NCBI RefSeq assembly: GCF_021390675.1
Contig: NZ_JAJEJV010000004.1
Location: forward strand, 682,001 to 746,000
DNA: 64,000 bases
DNA from: Dyella sp. 2HG41-7
GTDB lineage: Bacteria; Pseudomonadota; Gammaproteobacteria; Xanthomonadales; Rhodanobacteraceae
Reading direction: 5' to 3'
This document shows positions 36,013-44,718 of this stretch, in pieces; position 1 is the first letter of the stretch; the number at the start of each line of letters is the position of its first letter. The notes under the pieces are model-generated. The model was not told where the DNA came from and made no database searches. It was given only the letters and a program-made list of their open reading frames with translations. The position numbers and the translations under genes are program-made.

Positions 36013-37047
36013 ATGATCTGGAAAACGAAAGCGATGCGTCGCCGCATGCTTGGTGCGGCTGTTGTCGCCGTGTTAGTCGCTCAGGGCGGCATGATGGACG
36101 TGCATGCGCAATCCACGCAAGCGAACACGGCCAAATCCGTATCACAAGATCCGTGGGGTTCGCTAAAGCACGTCCACGCTGGCGTATTGGATGTGGCTTA
36201 CGCCGAAATGGGGCCGGCCGATGGCCCAGTCGTGATTCTTCTGCATGGCTGGCCTTACGACATTCACAGCTATCAGGCGGTTGCGCCAGCGCTGGCGGCG
36301 AAGGGTTATCGCGTGCTGGTTCCGTATGCGCGCGGCTACGGCGACACGCATTTCCTATCCGACAAGACGGCGCGCAATGCAGAGCCGGCTGCGTTGGCTC
36401 AAGACGTGATCGACTTCATGGATGCGCTGCATATCAAGCGCGCCGTGTTCGGCGGTTTCGATTGGGGCGCACGCTCGGCGGATATCGTGGCCGCGTTGTG
36501 GCCGGAACGCGTGAAAGCGCTGGTTACTGTGAGCGGTTATCTCATTGGTAGCCAGGAGTCCGGCAAGACGCCGCTGCCGCCGAAGGCCGAACTGCAGTGG
36601 TGGTATCAGTATTACTTCGCCACCGAGCGCGGTCGTCTCGGCTATGAGAAGAATCATCACGATTTCGCCAAGTTGATCTGGCAGCTGGCTTCGCCGAAAT
36701 GGAATTTCGACGATGCCACGTTCGAAAGAAGCGCACCGGCGTTCGACAATCCCGATCAGGTCGCCATCACGATCCACAACTACCGCTGGCGTTTGGATCT
36801 GGCCAAGGGCGAAACCAAATACGACGCATTGGAAAAACGCCTGGCGCAATTTCCCGCTGTCGCCGTGCCGACCATCGCGATGGAAGGCGACGCCAACGGC
36901 GCGCCACATCCGCAACCGGAAGCGTATGCGAAGAAATTCACCGGTAAATACCAGTATCGGCTGATCAGCGGCGGCATCGGGCATAACTTGCCGGAAGAAG
37001 CGCCGCAGGCGTTTACGCAGGCGGTGATCGACGCGGATCACCTTTAA
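36013..37047 (+). CDS. Exported alpha/beta hydrolase, epoxide-hydrolase-like
   Basis: A 344-residue protein with a twin-basic N-terminus and signal-like stretch (MLGAAVVAVLVAQGG, cleavage after VHAQ). The fold motifs are LLHGWPYDIHSY (oxyanion region), GGFDWGARSADI, which places an Asp at the nucleophile position as in epoxide hydrolases and haloalkane dehalogenases, and a final His in GGIGHNLPEEAP. It therefore probably opens epoxides or cleaves carbon-halogen bonds; the substrate is unknown. AGGAG lies seven bases before ATG 36013. A strong terminator follows. Confidence 0.85.
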   Translation: MIWKTKAMRRRMLGAAVVAVLVAQGGMMDVHAQSTQANTAKSVSQDPWGSLKHVHAGVLDVAYAEMGPADGPVVILLHGWPYDIHSYQAVAPALAAKGYRVLVPYARGYGDTHFLSDKTARNAEPAALAQDVIDFMDALHIKRAVFGGFDWGARSADIVAALWPERVKALVTVSGYLIGSQESGKTPLPPKAELQWWYQYYFATERGRLGYEKNHHDFAKLIWQLASPKWNFDDATFERSAPAFDNPDQVAITIHNYRWRLDLAKGETKYDALEKRLAQFPAVAVPTIAMEGDANGAPHPQPEAYAKKFTGKYQYRLISGGIGHNLPEEAPQAFTQAVIDADHL

Positions 37048-37055
37048 TAGAGGAT

Positions 37056-37097
37056 GCGCGAACGATCCGGTGCGATGCGGATCGTTCGCGCGGTTTT
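37056..37097 (+). terminator. Rho-independent terminator after the alpha/beta hydrolase
   Basis: Fourteen-base perfect arms GCGCGAACGATCCG/CGGATCGTTCGCGC flank an eight-base loop and are followed by GGTTTTC. It lies between convergent genes and may also serve the minus-strand operon. Confidence 0.8.
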
Positions 37098-37102
37098 CGA
37101 CG

Positions 37103-37291
37103 TCAGCCGTCTTTATCCACGACAGGTTTGGTCTTGCCGGCTTTCAATCTTCCGTTCTTGTAAAGCGCCTCGCGCAACACGAATTCGATTTGCGCGTTAA
37201 CGCTGCGCAATTCGTCGTCGGCCCATCGTTGCATGGCCTCTAGGACATGCGCGTTGATGCGCAATGGAAAAGGTTTTTTTTCGGTCGCCAT
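37103..37291 (-). CDS. Ribbon-helix-helix (Arc-type) protein
   Basis: A 62-residue basic protein with the ribbon-helix-helix pattern: beta strand [15 protein letters not shown] followed by helices [21 protein letters not shown]. Such proteins bind DNA as dimers. It starts seven bases after the SPFH stop codon, so it is probably co-translated with it. Small Arc-like genes next to SPFH genes are common and usually assumed to be regulatory; its target is unknown. Confidence 0.8.
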   Translation of the reverse strand: MATEKKPFPLRINAHVLEAMQRWADDELRSVNAQIEFVLREALYKNGRLKAGKTKPVVDKDG

Positions 37292-37298
37292 GTCGCCG

Positions 37299-38165
37299 TC
37301 AGTTATGCAACGTACCCGTATTCACCACGGGCTGTGTGGCGCGCTCGCCGCAGAGCACGACGAGCAGGTTGCTGACCATCGCCGCTTTGCGTTCTTCGTC
37401 GAGATCGACCACGCCTTGGCCGCGCAGTTTCTCCAGCGCCATGGCGACGATGCCCACCGCGCCTTCGACGATGCGTTGGCGAGCGGCGATGATGGCGCCG
37501 GCTTGCTGCCGTTGCAGCATGGCTTGGGCGATTTCCTGCGCGTAGGCAAGGTGGCTGATGCGTGCTTCGCTGATTTGCACGCCGGCCTTGCCGAGCCTGG
37601 CCTGGATTTCGTCGCGCAGGTGATTGTTGATTTCTTCGCCGTGGCTGCGAAGTGACGGCTGGCCGGCTTCGTGGGCGTCGTACGGATAGCTTTGCGCCAT
37701 TTGGCGAAGCGCGGATTCGCTTTGGATCGTGACGAAGTTTTCGTAGTTATCGACGCAAAACATCGCTTCGGCGGTATCGATTACTTGCCACACGACGACC
37801 GCCGCGATTTCGATCGGATTGCCGTCGCTATCGTTGACCTTCAACTTGCTGCTTTCGAAGTTGCGCGTGCGCAATGAAACGCGGCGGCGCGTACAGAACG
37901 GATTGGTCCAGCGCAAACCTTCCTCGCGAACCGTGCCCGCATAGCGTCCGAAAAGCTGAAGTACCTGTCCCTCGTTCGGCGCGACCTGGAAAAAGCCCTT
38001 CAGCCCGAACACTTCCGCCACCAACAAAACGATGCCGAGCAAGCGCGGCCCGGGCGATGCGTCGACTTCGAGATGAAACAGCAAGCCCAGCGCGACGAGA
38101 AAAAGCACCAGGCAGACAAAGACGAATGGGATGCCAGCTACCGAAAATCCGTTCCGTTCATTCAT
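37299..38165 (-). CDS. SPFH/band-7 (stomatin-like) membrane protein
   Basis: A 288-residue protein with two N-terminal membrane helices (about residues 10-31 and 38-55), then an SPFH domain: [52 protein letters not shown] and [15 protein letters not shown] helical C-terminal region follows with an [14 protein letters not shown] segment typical of the family. SPFH proteins form membrane microdomain scaffolds; the specific role is unknown. GGAGGT lies six bases before the ATG, and an AT-rich palindromic stretch (GATATATATC) is just upstream, likely in the promoter. Confidence 0.88.
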   Translation of the reverse strand: MNERNGFSVAGIPFVFVCLVLFLVALGLLFHLEVDASPGPRLLGIVLLVAEVFGLKGFFQVAPNEGQVLQLFGRYAGTVREEGLRWTNPFCTRRRVSLRTRNFESSKLKVNDSDGNPIEIAAVVVWQVIDTAEAMFCVDNYENFVTIQSESALRQMAQSYPYDAHEAGQPSLRSHGEEINNHLRDEIQARLGKAGVQISEARISHLAYAQEIAQAMLQRQQAGAIIAARQRIVEGAVGIVAMALEKLRGQGVVDLDEERKAAMVSNLLVVLCGERATQPVVNTGTLHN

Positions 38166-38265
38166 GGCGATACCTCCGGTGAGGTGGCCAGATATATATC
38201 AAAGTGATATCACTTGCCAGTGCCCTGAGGGAGGGGCTCTGGGGTAAACGAACAAGGGGTAAAAG

Positions 38266-38297
38266 AAAACGCCGGATCCGAAGGGATCCGGCGTTTT
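38266..38297 (-). terminator. Terminator after the Ala/Thr-rich exported protein gene
   Basis: Arms AAAACGCCGGATCC/GGATCCGGCGTTTT are a perfect 14-base inverted repeat with A and T runs on the outside, so it can work in both directions. It lies 46 bases after the stop of the minus-strand gene at 38343. Confidence 0.82.
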
Positions 38298-38342
38298 CAC
38301 TTCGCGAGCGCTTCGATAACTTCAACGCAAACGCGGCGCCGA

Positions 38343-38795
38343 TTAGTGCCCGCCTGCCGAGGCGTCGGCGTTCGCGCTTGCGCCCGTCTTGGCGCCGCTA
38401 GCAGTTGCGCTGCCATTGACCGACGCGCCGGCGTTGACGTTGCTGTTGGCGGCGGCCGCCGTATCGGTCGCGGCTTTGTCGCTCGCGCTTGCGGCGGTTT
38501 TGTCGACGGTCTTGGTGGCGTCGTTCGCCGAAACGGCGGCGGTATGCGCGGTCTTGTGCGCGGTGTGTTTCGCGATATGGCTCGCATGCTTCGCCGTGGC
38601 GTCGGTAGCCGCGACCGTGCTGCCTGCCGTTTGTGTCGCACTCTGCACGACGGGGCCTGGATTGAGCGTGTTCGGCGCATGGGCGCCAGCGCTCACACCA
38701 ACACCGGCACTGCCGCCGACGTGAACTTGAGCGAAGGCGGGAATGCTCAATACGCTGGCAGTGGCGATAGCAGCGACAAGAATGGACTTACGCAT
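38343..38795 (-). CDS. Small exported Ala/Thr/Ser-rich protein
   Basis: A 150-residue protein with a clear signal peptide (MRKSILVAAIATASVLSIPAFA). The mature part is low-complexity: Ala, Thr, Ser, Lys and His in short repeats such as KHASHIAKHTAHKTAHTAA, then a Gly/Asn/Ala tail. I recognise no family; the composition suggests a disordered or surface-associated protein. ATG 38795 is chosen because GGAGG lies eight bases upstream and the signal peptide starts there. Terminators on both sides make it a single-gene unit. Confidence 0.7.
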   Translation of the reverse strand: MRKSILVAAIATASVLSIPAFAQVHVGGSAGVGVSAGAHAPNTLNPGPVVQSATQTAGSTVAATDATAKHASHIAKHTAHKTAHTAAVSANDATKTVDKTAASASDKAATDTAAAANSNVNAGASVNGSATASGAKTGASANADASAGGH

Positions 38796-39089
38796 GGGTG
38801 TGGCCTCCATTGGGGATGTGCCGCGTTCGTGACGCGACGAGCCAGACGCTAGGCGATAAGCGCACACTGCATCCTGAACGAAATGGGGGCGACTTCAGGA
38901 ATCGGACAGCTCGCTGACTGCTGGACAACAACGCCGCATGGATCGATGGTTTGCTGCGACGCAAATCGGCTAAGCGATAGCGGTATACCGATACGATCAT
39001 CGAACGCGGCACGCGCAAAGAAACGAATTCGTCCGCGCATCGGAGCGAATCGCGAACACAACGAAACACGCACTCGTTTTATCGCGCGC

Positions 39090-39124
39090 AAAAAAAGCCG
39101 GCGGTATGGGCTAGCACCGCCGGC
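39090..39124 (-). terminator. Rho-independent terminator of the exported protein at 39156
   Basis: Read on the minus strand, GCCGGCGGT/ACCGCCGGC arms are followed by TTTTTTT. It starts 32 bases after the stop codon. The remaining 38796-39089 stretch is promoter space for the 38343 gene with no other feature seen. Confidence 0.85.
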
Positions 39125-39155
39125 AGGTTCACACACACTCTTTACCTAGACACGT

Positions 39156-39518
39156 TTACCAGGCGCGGACATCGACCACGCTGAGCGAATACGTCTGCAT
39201 ATCCGATTGATAATGCAGCAAGCGACCCATGTCGAAATCGACAGATTGACCGGGGCCGATATTGGTGGTGCCAGCGGGCCAACCTTGCTTGGAAACCAGC
39301 ACGTTGCCCGAACCGTCTTTCGCGTCGAGACGAATTTGAGCGGCGGCGGCGGAAGCGCAGTTGTTGACCAGCTTGGCCTTCACGCTGAGATGGGTGGCAA
39401 TGCCGGTGCCGGTGGCAGCGACTTTGACGTCTTGAATGGCGAAATCGGTAGCAGCGCAACCCGCATGGGCGGCGATGGGGGCGACCAGCAGGAGGGTCGC
39501 GGCAAGTACGGTTTTCAT
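39156..39518 (-). CDS. Small exported hypothetical protein
   Basis: A 120-residue protein with a signal peptide (LAATLLLVAPIAAHAG) and a compact beta-rich domain with two Cys residues (GCAATDFAI and VNNCASAAA) that could form a disulfide. The pattern IQDVKVAATG, HLSVKAKLVNNC, IRLDAKDGSGNVL and IGPGQSVDF looks like an immunoglobulin-like or FxLYD-type fold, but I cannot assign a family. AGGACC precedes the ATG and a terminator follows the stop, so it is a single-gene unit. Confidence 0.7.
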   Translation of the reverse strand: MKTVLAATLLLVAPIAAHAGCAATDFAIQDVKVAATGTGIATHLSVKAKLVNNCASAAAAQIRLDAKDGSGNVLVSKQGWPAGTTNIGPGQSVDFDMGRLLHYQSDMQTYSLSVVDVRAW

Positions 39519-39656
39519 TGTGTTGGTCCTCTGGCCGGAAACGCCACGAAACAGCGGCTTGATTCACTATCGGCGCGGACGGACCGAACTTTAGGGTCGA
39601 TTGCTGGGCGTTAATCGATGTGGTGGAGGCAACGCCCGATGCTTTGCGGCCACCAC

Positions 39657-39689
39657 AAAAAAAATCCCCCGGTCGCCCGGGGGATTTTT
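39657..39689 (-). terminator. Rho-independent terminator of the outer-membrane barrel gene
   Basis: ATCCCCCGG/CCGGGGGAT arms with A runs on one side and T runs on the other; read on the minus strand a T8 tract follows. It lies about 50 bases after the stop of the barrel gene. Confidence 0.85.
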
Positions 39690-39739
39690 GATACTGCAAG
39701 CGATAAAGCCCGCAGTGCGCTTCTACATATAAAGAGCGA

Positions 39740-40384
39740 TTAGAAGCGGTATTCCACCGAGGCGGAATAGGCCGCCACGTTGGTGCGGCCGTGGCCGGCG
39801 TCCACGTACTCGGAGCTGGTGCTGTTGCCCGACTGCACGCGGTAGTTGTCGTAGTTGAGACCGACACTGAAGTTGTTGGTCAGGTCGTAGCCAACGCCCA
39901 GGCCGGCATACAAACCGTTGTTCCAGGTCTTGTAGCGGGCGCCGAGATCGCCGGACACCTCATCGAACTTGGTCTGCGAACGCATGTAGCCGGCGTGACC
40001 GGTCACGAACCAGTTCTGATAGAAGTTGTACTTGGCGTTCACGCCCAGGGTAGCGGCGCGCGGCTTCACCGACAGCGACGTGCTGCCGTCACCGGTCACG
40101 TCCGTCTTCGGACGACCGAGGTACACGTAGCCGATTTCCGGACCGATCAGACCGTTCCAGCGCCAGCCGAAGCGCACGTTCTGGAACACGCTGTTGTCAT
40201 GGCTCAGATCGGCGGTGCGGAACTGAGTCTGGCCCAGCTGGCCGGCGACGAAAAAGTCGTTCTGCCAATTGGCGTAGTCGTTGGTGGTGACAGGGGTGCT
40301 GGTGTCGTCGGCGTGGGCGACCTGGGTCAGCACGGGGGACAAAGCAAGGGCGGCCACAGCGGCCGAAAGGGCGAGCTTATTCAT
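39740..40384 (-). CDS. Outer-membrane beta-barrel protein (OmpW/OmpX-like porin family)
   Basis: A 214-residue protein with a signal peptide (LALSAAVAALALSPVLTQVAHA) and alternating amphipathic strands such as FFVAGQLGQTQF, GPEIGYVYLG, LGVNAKYNFYQNWFVTGHAGY and NGLYAGLGVGYDLTNNFSVGLNY. It ends in VEYRF, with the terminal Phe needed for Bam-dependent insertion. The length suits an eight-stranded barrel. Function is unknown. ATG 40384 starts the signal peptide directly, with GGAG upstream. It is divergent from the M61 peptidase gene. Confidence 0.85.
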   Translation of the reverse strand: MNKLALSAAVAALALSPVLTQVAHADDTSTPVTTNDYANWQNDFFVAGQLGQTQFRTADLSHDNSVFQNVRFGWRWNGLIGPEIGYVYLGRPKTDVTGDGSTSLSVKPRAATLGVNAKYNFYQNWFVTGHAGYMRSQTKFDEVSGDLGARYKTWNNGLYAGLGVGYDLTNNFSVGLNYDNYRVQSGNSTSSEYVDAGHGRTNVAAYSASVEYRF

Positions 40385-40702
40385 GGTGGAAGACTCCATC
40401 TCTTTTTTCTTGGCCGACGGGGCGATGGGGAAGTCGCATCCGACGGGCCGCGCGGGGTGTCGCGGCGTAACAAGAATGTAACGTCCGTCCTGAACGAACC
40501 TTTGCCGTATGGTTTCGGCGGACTTGGTCGTTCAGTTTTGTCGATCCTTCGTGTGGCTTCTCAAAAAAGCTCGAATTCGAGGCGTGGCAAGGCCTGCGCG
40601 TGACCTCTGGCAGGGGAGCGGCGCGTGTGCACATGGCTAGGATCGTGGCCTTACGCCGCCCTCACGTTCATGTTGGCGGCTTGGTCGCACCAGGAGACGC
40701 CT
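40385..40702. other. Divergent intergenic region (outer-membrane protein / M61 peptidase)
   Basis: A 318-base spacer holding the promoters of both flanking genes. An ATG-initiated in-frame extension of the peptidase reaches back to 40670, but the signal peptide and ribosome binding site favour the downstream TTG. No repeat or RNA gene seen. Confidence 0.4.
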
Positions 40703-42607
40703 TTGAAACTCACCCCGCTTGCCGCCGCCACCCTCGCCATCGCGCTGGGAGGCACCGCCTTCGCCGTCTACGCCGACGACATCCCCGCACCGCAGAACAC
40801 GCCGTATGCGGCCGGTTCGCTGAAAATCGATGTGGACGCCACCGATGTCGCCCATCGCGTGTTCCGCGTCCACGAGGTGATTCCGGCGGCGGCGGGTCCG
40901 CTGACACTGCTGTATCCGGAGTGGATTCCGGGTCATCACTCGCCCACCGGTCCGATCGACAAGTTCGCCGGCCTCGTGGTGAAGGCCAACGGCAAAACGC
41001 TGGAATGGACGCGCGATCCGTACAACGTGTGCGCCTTCCATGTCGACGTGCCGCAAGGCGCGAGCAGCGTCGAGGTGGATTTCCAATTCCTCTCACCGCA
41101 GGACACCCGTCAGGGTCGCGTGGTGATGACACCGGAAATGCTCAACCTGCAGTGGAACACGGTCACCTTGTATCCGGCGGGTTATTACGCGCGTCAAATC
41201 CAGACGGATGCGAGCGTGACGTTGCCGACCGGTTGGCAATTCGGTTCCGCCCTGGATGTCGCTTCGCAAGACGGCAGCACCGTGCATTTCAAGCCGATCA
41301 ACTATGACGACCTGGTCGACTCACCGATTTACGCCGGTAAGTATTTCAAGCGCGTTGATCTCGATCCGGGCGCCGCGACGCCGGTGCATGTCGACATCGT
41401 TGCGGACGATCCGAAGTATCTGGAGATCACGCCGGAACAGCTGAAGATCCATCGCAATCTTGTGCAGCAGATGTACAAGATGTACGGCGCGCATCACTAC
41501 GATCACTACGACTTCCTGCTCTCGCTCAGCAACAAGATGAGCGGCAATGGCTTGGAACATCATCGCTCCAGCGAAGACGGCACACCCACCGGTTACTTCA
41601 CCGAATGGGACAAGAGCTGGATCATGCGCGATCTGCTCTCGCACGAATTCAATCACTCGTGGGACGGCAAGTATCGTCGCGGCGCGGATCTGGCCACGCC
41701 GAATTTCAATGTGACGATGGGCGACACGCTGCTGTGGGTGTATGAAGGTCAGACGCAGTTCTGGGGCCAGGTGATGGCCGCACGCGCCGGGTTGTGGAGC
41801 GACAAGCAATACATGGAAATGGTCGCCGCCGTCGCTGCGACGTACGACAAGGGCCGTCCGGGCCTCGCCACGTGGCGCAACGTGCAAGACACCACCAACG
41901 ATCCGACCATCGCTCAGCGTCGTCCGTTGCCGTATCGCAACTATCAGGCGAGCGAGGATTATTACTCCGCCGGCGAAATGATCTGGTTGGATGTCGACGG
42001 CAAGCTGCGCGAACTCACCGGCGGCAAGAAAACCATCGACGATTTCGGTAAAGCCTTCTTCGGCGTGAATCCGGGTGCGTGGGATGTCGATCCCTACACC
42101 TTCGAAGATGTGGTCAAGACGCTCAACGACATCGCGCCGTTCGACTGGAAGAGCTACCTGCGCACGCGTCTGGACGGGCACGGTCCGCTCACCGGCGGTC
42201 TGGAATCGCACGGCTGGAAGCTGGTCTATACCGACAAGCCGTCCGATGCGATCAAGGCGGCCGAAGGTTTCCGTCACACCGCCGATCTTACGTTCTCGCT
42301 GGGCGTATCGGTGGGCAAAGAAGGCGCGATCGGCGATGTGCTGTGGGACGGCCCTGCATTCAACGCCGGTCTCTCGCCGGGCATGACCATCGTGGCCATC
42401 AACGGCCGCAGCTACGATGCGGATGCGCTCAAGGACGCTGTCACCGCAGCGGCGAAGGACACCAATCAGCCCATCGAACTGTTGGTGAAGAACTTCGACG
42501 AGTACAAGACCGTGCGCATCGACTATCACGGCGGCCTGAAGTATCCGCATCTGGAACGCGATACCAGCAAGCCCGATACGTTGAGCCAGCTGATCAAAGC
42601 ACGCTGA
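40703..42607 (+). CDS. Exported M61 family aminopeptidase with PDZ domain
   Basis: A 634-residue protein with a signal peptide (LTPLAAATLAIALGGTAFAV). The M61 domain shows LLYPEWIPGHHSP near the start and the zinc motif HEFNH beginning at His314 (LLSHEFNHSWDGKYRRG), with a downstream WVYEGQTQFWG giving the third ligand Glu. A C-terminal PDZ domain follows (FSLGVSVGKEGAIGDVLWDG, AGLSPGMTIVAINGR). Family members are glycyl or broad aminopeptidases. TTG 40703 is chosen: AGGAG lies six bases upstream and the signal peptide begins immediately. Confidence 0.9.
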   Translation: MKLTPLAAATLAIALGGTAFAVYADDIPAPQNTPYAAGSLKIDVDATDVAHRVFRVHEVIPAAAGPLTLLYPEWIPGHHSPTGPIDKFAGLVVKANGKTLEWTRDPYNVCAFHVDVPQGASSVEVDFQFLSPQDTRQGRVVMTPEMLNLQWNTVTLYPAGYYARQIQTDASVTLPTGWQFGSALDVASQDGSTVHFKPINYDDLVDSPIYAGKYFKRVDLDPGAATPVHVDIVADDPKYLEITPEQLKIHRNLVQQMYKMYGAHHYDHYDFLLSLSNKMSGNGLEHHRSSEDGTPTGYFTEWDKSWIMRDLLSHEFNHSWDGKYRRGADLATPNFNVTMGDTLLWVYEGQTQFWGQVMAARAGLWSDKQYMEMVAAVAATYDKGRPGLATWRNVQDTTNDPTIAQRRPLPYRNYQASEDYYSAGEMIWLDVDGKLRELTGGKKTIDDFGKAFFGVNPGAWDVDPYTFEDVVKTLNDIAPFDWKSYLRTRLDGHGPLTGGLESHGWKLVYTDKPSDAIKAAEGFRHTADLTFSLGVSVGKEGAIGDVLWDGPAFNAGLSPGMTIVAINGRSYDADALKDAVTAAAKDTNQPIELLVKNFDEYKTVRIDYHGGLKYPHLERDTSKPDTLSQLIKAR

Positions 42608-42619
42608 TCCGTTTCCGCT

Positions 42620-42660
42620 CCTCCCTCTCCCCGTTGGGGAGAGGGCTGGGGTGAGGGGGC
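42620..42660. repeat. Family A palindromic repeat after the M61 gene
   Basis: CCCTCTCCCC-GTTG-GGGGAGAGGG followed by CTGGGGTGAGGG, a single-hairpin copy. It lies 13 bases after the peptidase stop codon and could act as a transcription attenuator, though no T tract follows. Confidence 0.75.
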
Positions 42661-42671
42661 TACGTTGCGCC

Positions 42672-42701
42672 TTGGGCGCCCCCGCCCAACTCCGCTATAC
42701 T
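42672..42701 (+). promoter_or_regulatory. Likely sigma-70 promoter of the tRNA gene
   Basis: TTGGGC and TATACT are separated by 18 bases and lie 53 bases before the mature tRNA start. The -10 element is good, the -35 moderate. Confidence 0.5.
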
Positions 42702-42754
42702 TCCCGTCCGCCTGACGCACATCCCTCGGATCGCACGCGTCAGCGCTTCGTCAC

Positions 42755-42831
42755 GCGCCCGTAGCTCAGCCGGATAGAGTAGTGGCTTCCGAAGCCATTG
42801 GTCGGGGGTTCGAATCCCTCCGGGCGCGCCA
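42755..42831 (+). tRNA. tRNA-Arg(CCG)
   Basis: A full cloverleaf can be drawn: acceptor arms GCGCCCG/CGGGCGC, D arm with GCTCAGCCGGATAGAGT, anticodon loop TTCCGAA (anticodon CCG) closed by GTGGC/GCCAT, T loop TTCGAAT and an encoded 3' CCA. It reads the CGG arginine codon. No integrase or attachment-site duplication is visible next to it. Confidence 0.95.
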
Positions 42832-42975
42832 TTTTCGTTGCTGCATCCGACGCTTTTCCCCATGGAAAGCGAGTACTTTCAGCACGCGAAACCATCGCTG
42901 GGCGAGCGCATCTTTAAGCTGTCATCCATCGCGTGCGAAATAGGTCAGGAGCTCCTACGACCGGAGGGCTTCGTG

Positions 42976-43722
42976 ATGTCGGATCTCGATTCGGAATCGT
43001 ATTCGCCGCTCGCGCTTGCGCGGATGCTCGGCATTCTGGCGCTGACGGGCATCGTGTGCGGTGCGTTCGATATCGGTTGCGTGCGCAACACGCTGATCGT
43101 CGATGGCGATGCTGCGGCGACGCTTCACAACATCATGGCGCACGAAACCTTGTTTCGCGCGGGGTTTGCCGCGCATCTCGTTTTGCTGCTATGTAACGTT
43201 CCCAACGAAATCATCGGTTTCATCCTGTTTCGACGCGTGAACGTGGTTATCGCAGCGGTCTCGATGGGGTGTGGGCTGGTCGGCACGGCGATCGAAAGCA
43301 TCGATATGCTCAATGCTTATGTGCCGTTGAAGTTAGCGATGGAAGGCGGTGCGTTGAGCGCTTTCAGTGCGCAGCAGTTGCAAACCTTGTCCTACGTGTC
43401 CGTGCAATTGCAGGATACAGGGCTGCTGATTTCGTTTCTGTTTTACGGCATCGACGAATTGTTGTTTGGATGCTTGATCTTCCGTTCGAATTTCTTGCCG
43501 CGCATCGTAGGCGTGCTGCTTAGTCTTTCCGGCCTGTGTTATTTCACCGACGGCTTCGTGAGTTTCATCGCGCCGAAACTGCACGCGCAATTGCTTCCGT
43601 ACCTGCTGTTCCCTTGCTTGCCGGGCGAAGGTCTGTGCGCGCTATGGTTTGCCATCAAAGGATTGAACGTGGAGAAGTGGCGGGCGTGGGGCGAGGGCAT
43701 GCGGCTGGCGCCGTCGCGCTGA
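42976..43722 (+). CDS. DUF4386 multi-pass membrane protein
   Basis: A 248-residue protein with about six membrane helices. The family-like features are ARMLGILALTGIVCGAFDI, an MAHETLFRAGFAAHLVLLLCN segment, VGTAIESIDMLNAY and a C-terminal PYLLFPCLPGEGLCALWF. DUF4386 proteins have no established function. ATG 42976 follows GGAGGG by seven bases; the longer upstream frame begins right after the tRNA and encodes a soluble stretch unlikely to be translated. Confidence 0.78.
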   Translation: MSDLDSESYSPLALARMLGILALTGIVCGAFDIGCVRNTLIVDGDAAATLHNIMAHETLFRAGFAAHLVLLLCNVPNEIIGFILFRRVNVVIAAVSMGCGLVGTAIESIDMLNAYVPLKLAMEGGALSAFSAQQLQTLSYVSVQLQDTGLLISFLFYGIDELLFGCLIFRSNFLPRIVGVLLSLSGLCYFTDGFVSFIAPKLHAQLLPYLLFPCLPGEGLCALWFAIKGLNVEKWRAWGEGMRLAPSR

Positions 43723-43836
43723 ATCGATCCATGCGTCGAACGCAGGTCGGCGAAATCGTGAAGGTCGTCGCTGATTTCCCGGCTATCGCAAACGAGGTGC
43801 GGGCGTTAATGTACGCAAGCCAAAACGGGGGCGGTG

Positions 43837-44718
43837 ATGGGACGACACGCGCGAGTTGAGTCGACGGCGGGACGCGGCGAAGCCGACGATGCGTCGTCGT
43901 GGATGACCATGGCCGACGGGCAACGTTTGTATGTGCGCGACTGGCCCAACGCATCGGCGCACAACGCCGTCTTGATCGTGCATGGACTGGGCGAACATAG
44001 CGGGCGCTACGAGACGCTCGCCAAATGGTTTGTCTCACATGGCTACGCCGTGCGCAGCTACGATCAGCGCGGTCACGGCCGGTCGCCGGGGCCGCGTGCG
44101 GCCTTGCGTCGCCGCGACGATTTGCTGAGCGACCTGGCGACGGTCTACGAGCGCTATGCCGAGGAGCTCGGAAAGCAGCCGGTGTTGCTCGGTCACAGCA
44201 TGGGCGGCCTGGTCGCATTGCGGACGGTACTGGACGGCCGAATCGAGCCGCCCCGACTGGTGCTGTCGTCGCCCGCGTTGCGCGCGTTCGAGGCGCCCTG
44301 GTTGAAGCGCTTGGCGGCGATCTTGGCGCGTGTGGCGCCGAATCTTCCGCTACGCAACGGTCTGCCGTTGGATGGTTTGTCGCACGATGAAAAAGTGATC
44401 GAGGCGTATCGCAACGATCCACTTTGTACGCGATGGGTGACGCCGCGCATGGCCGATTTTATTTTTCGCGCGGGCGCATCGAGCATTGCCGATGCGTGGC
44501 GCTTGCGTGTGCCGACGTTATTGCTGGCGGCAGGTAGCGATCGCCTGGCCGATCCGTCCGGCAGTCGGGATTTCGCCAACGGCGCATGGGCGACCAAGCT
44601 TCTTACCAGCCGATTCTTCGATACGCTGTACCACGAACTGTTCAACGAAACCGAAACCGGTCGCCATCAGGTGCTGGCGCAATTGAGCGAATGGCTGCGC
44701 CGCACGGCGTCGCTATAG
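43837..44718 (+). CDS. Alpha/beta hydrolase, monoacylglycerol-lipase type
   Basis: A 293-residue serine hydrolase. The fold motifs are LIVHGLGEHSGRY, YDQRGHGRSPGPR and the nucleophile elbow LGHSMGGLVALR, with the acid in LAAGSDRLADPS and the His in LYHELFNE. The pattern HGLGEHSGRY and DQRGHGxSxG is typical of monoacylglycerol lipases and lysophospholipases. ATG 43837 is used; ATG 43900 would also retain the domain. It ends overlapping the convergent acetyltransferase gene by six bases. Confidence 0.87.
   Translation: MGRHARVESTAGRGEADDASSWMTMADGQRLYVRDWPNASAHNAVLIVHGLGEHSGRYETLAKWFVSHGYAVRSYDQRGHGRSPGPRAALRRRDDLLSDLATVYERYAEELGKQPVLLGHSMGGLVALRTVLDGRIEPPRLVLSSPALRAFEAPWLKRLAAILARVAPNLPLRNGLPLDGLSHDEKVIEAYRNDPLCTRWVTPRMADFIFRAGASSIADAWRLRVPTLLLAAGSDRLADPSGSRDFANGAWATKLLTSRFFDTLYHELFNETETGRHQVLAQLSEWLRRTASL

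Noticed and set aside
42755-42831. tRNA-Arg as an integration site
   Set aside because: No integrase, no duplicated 3' tRNA end and no change of gene content next to it.
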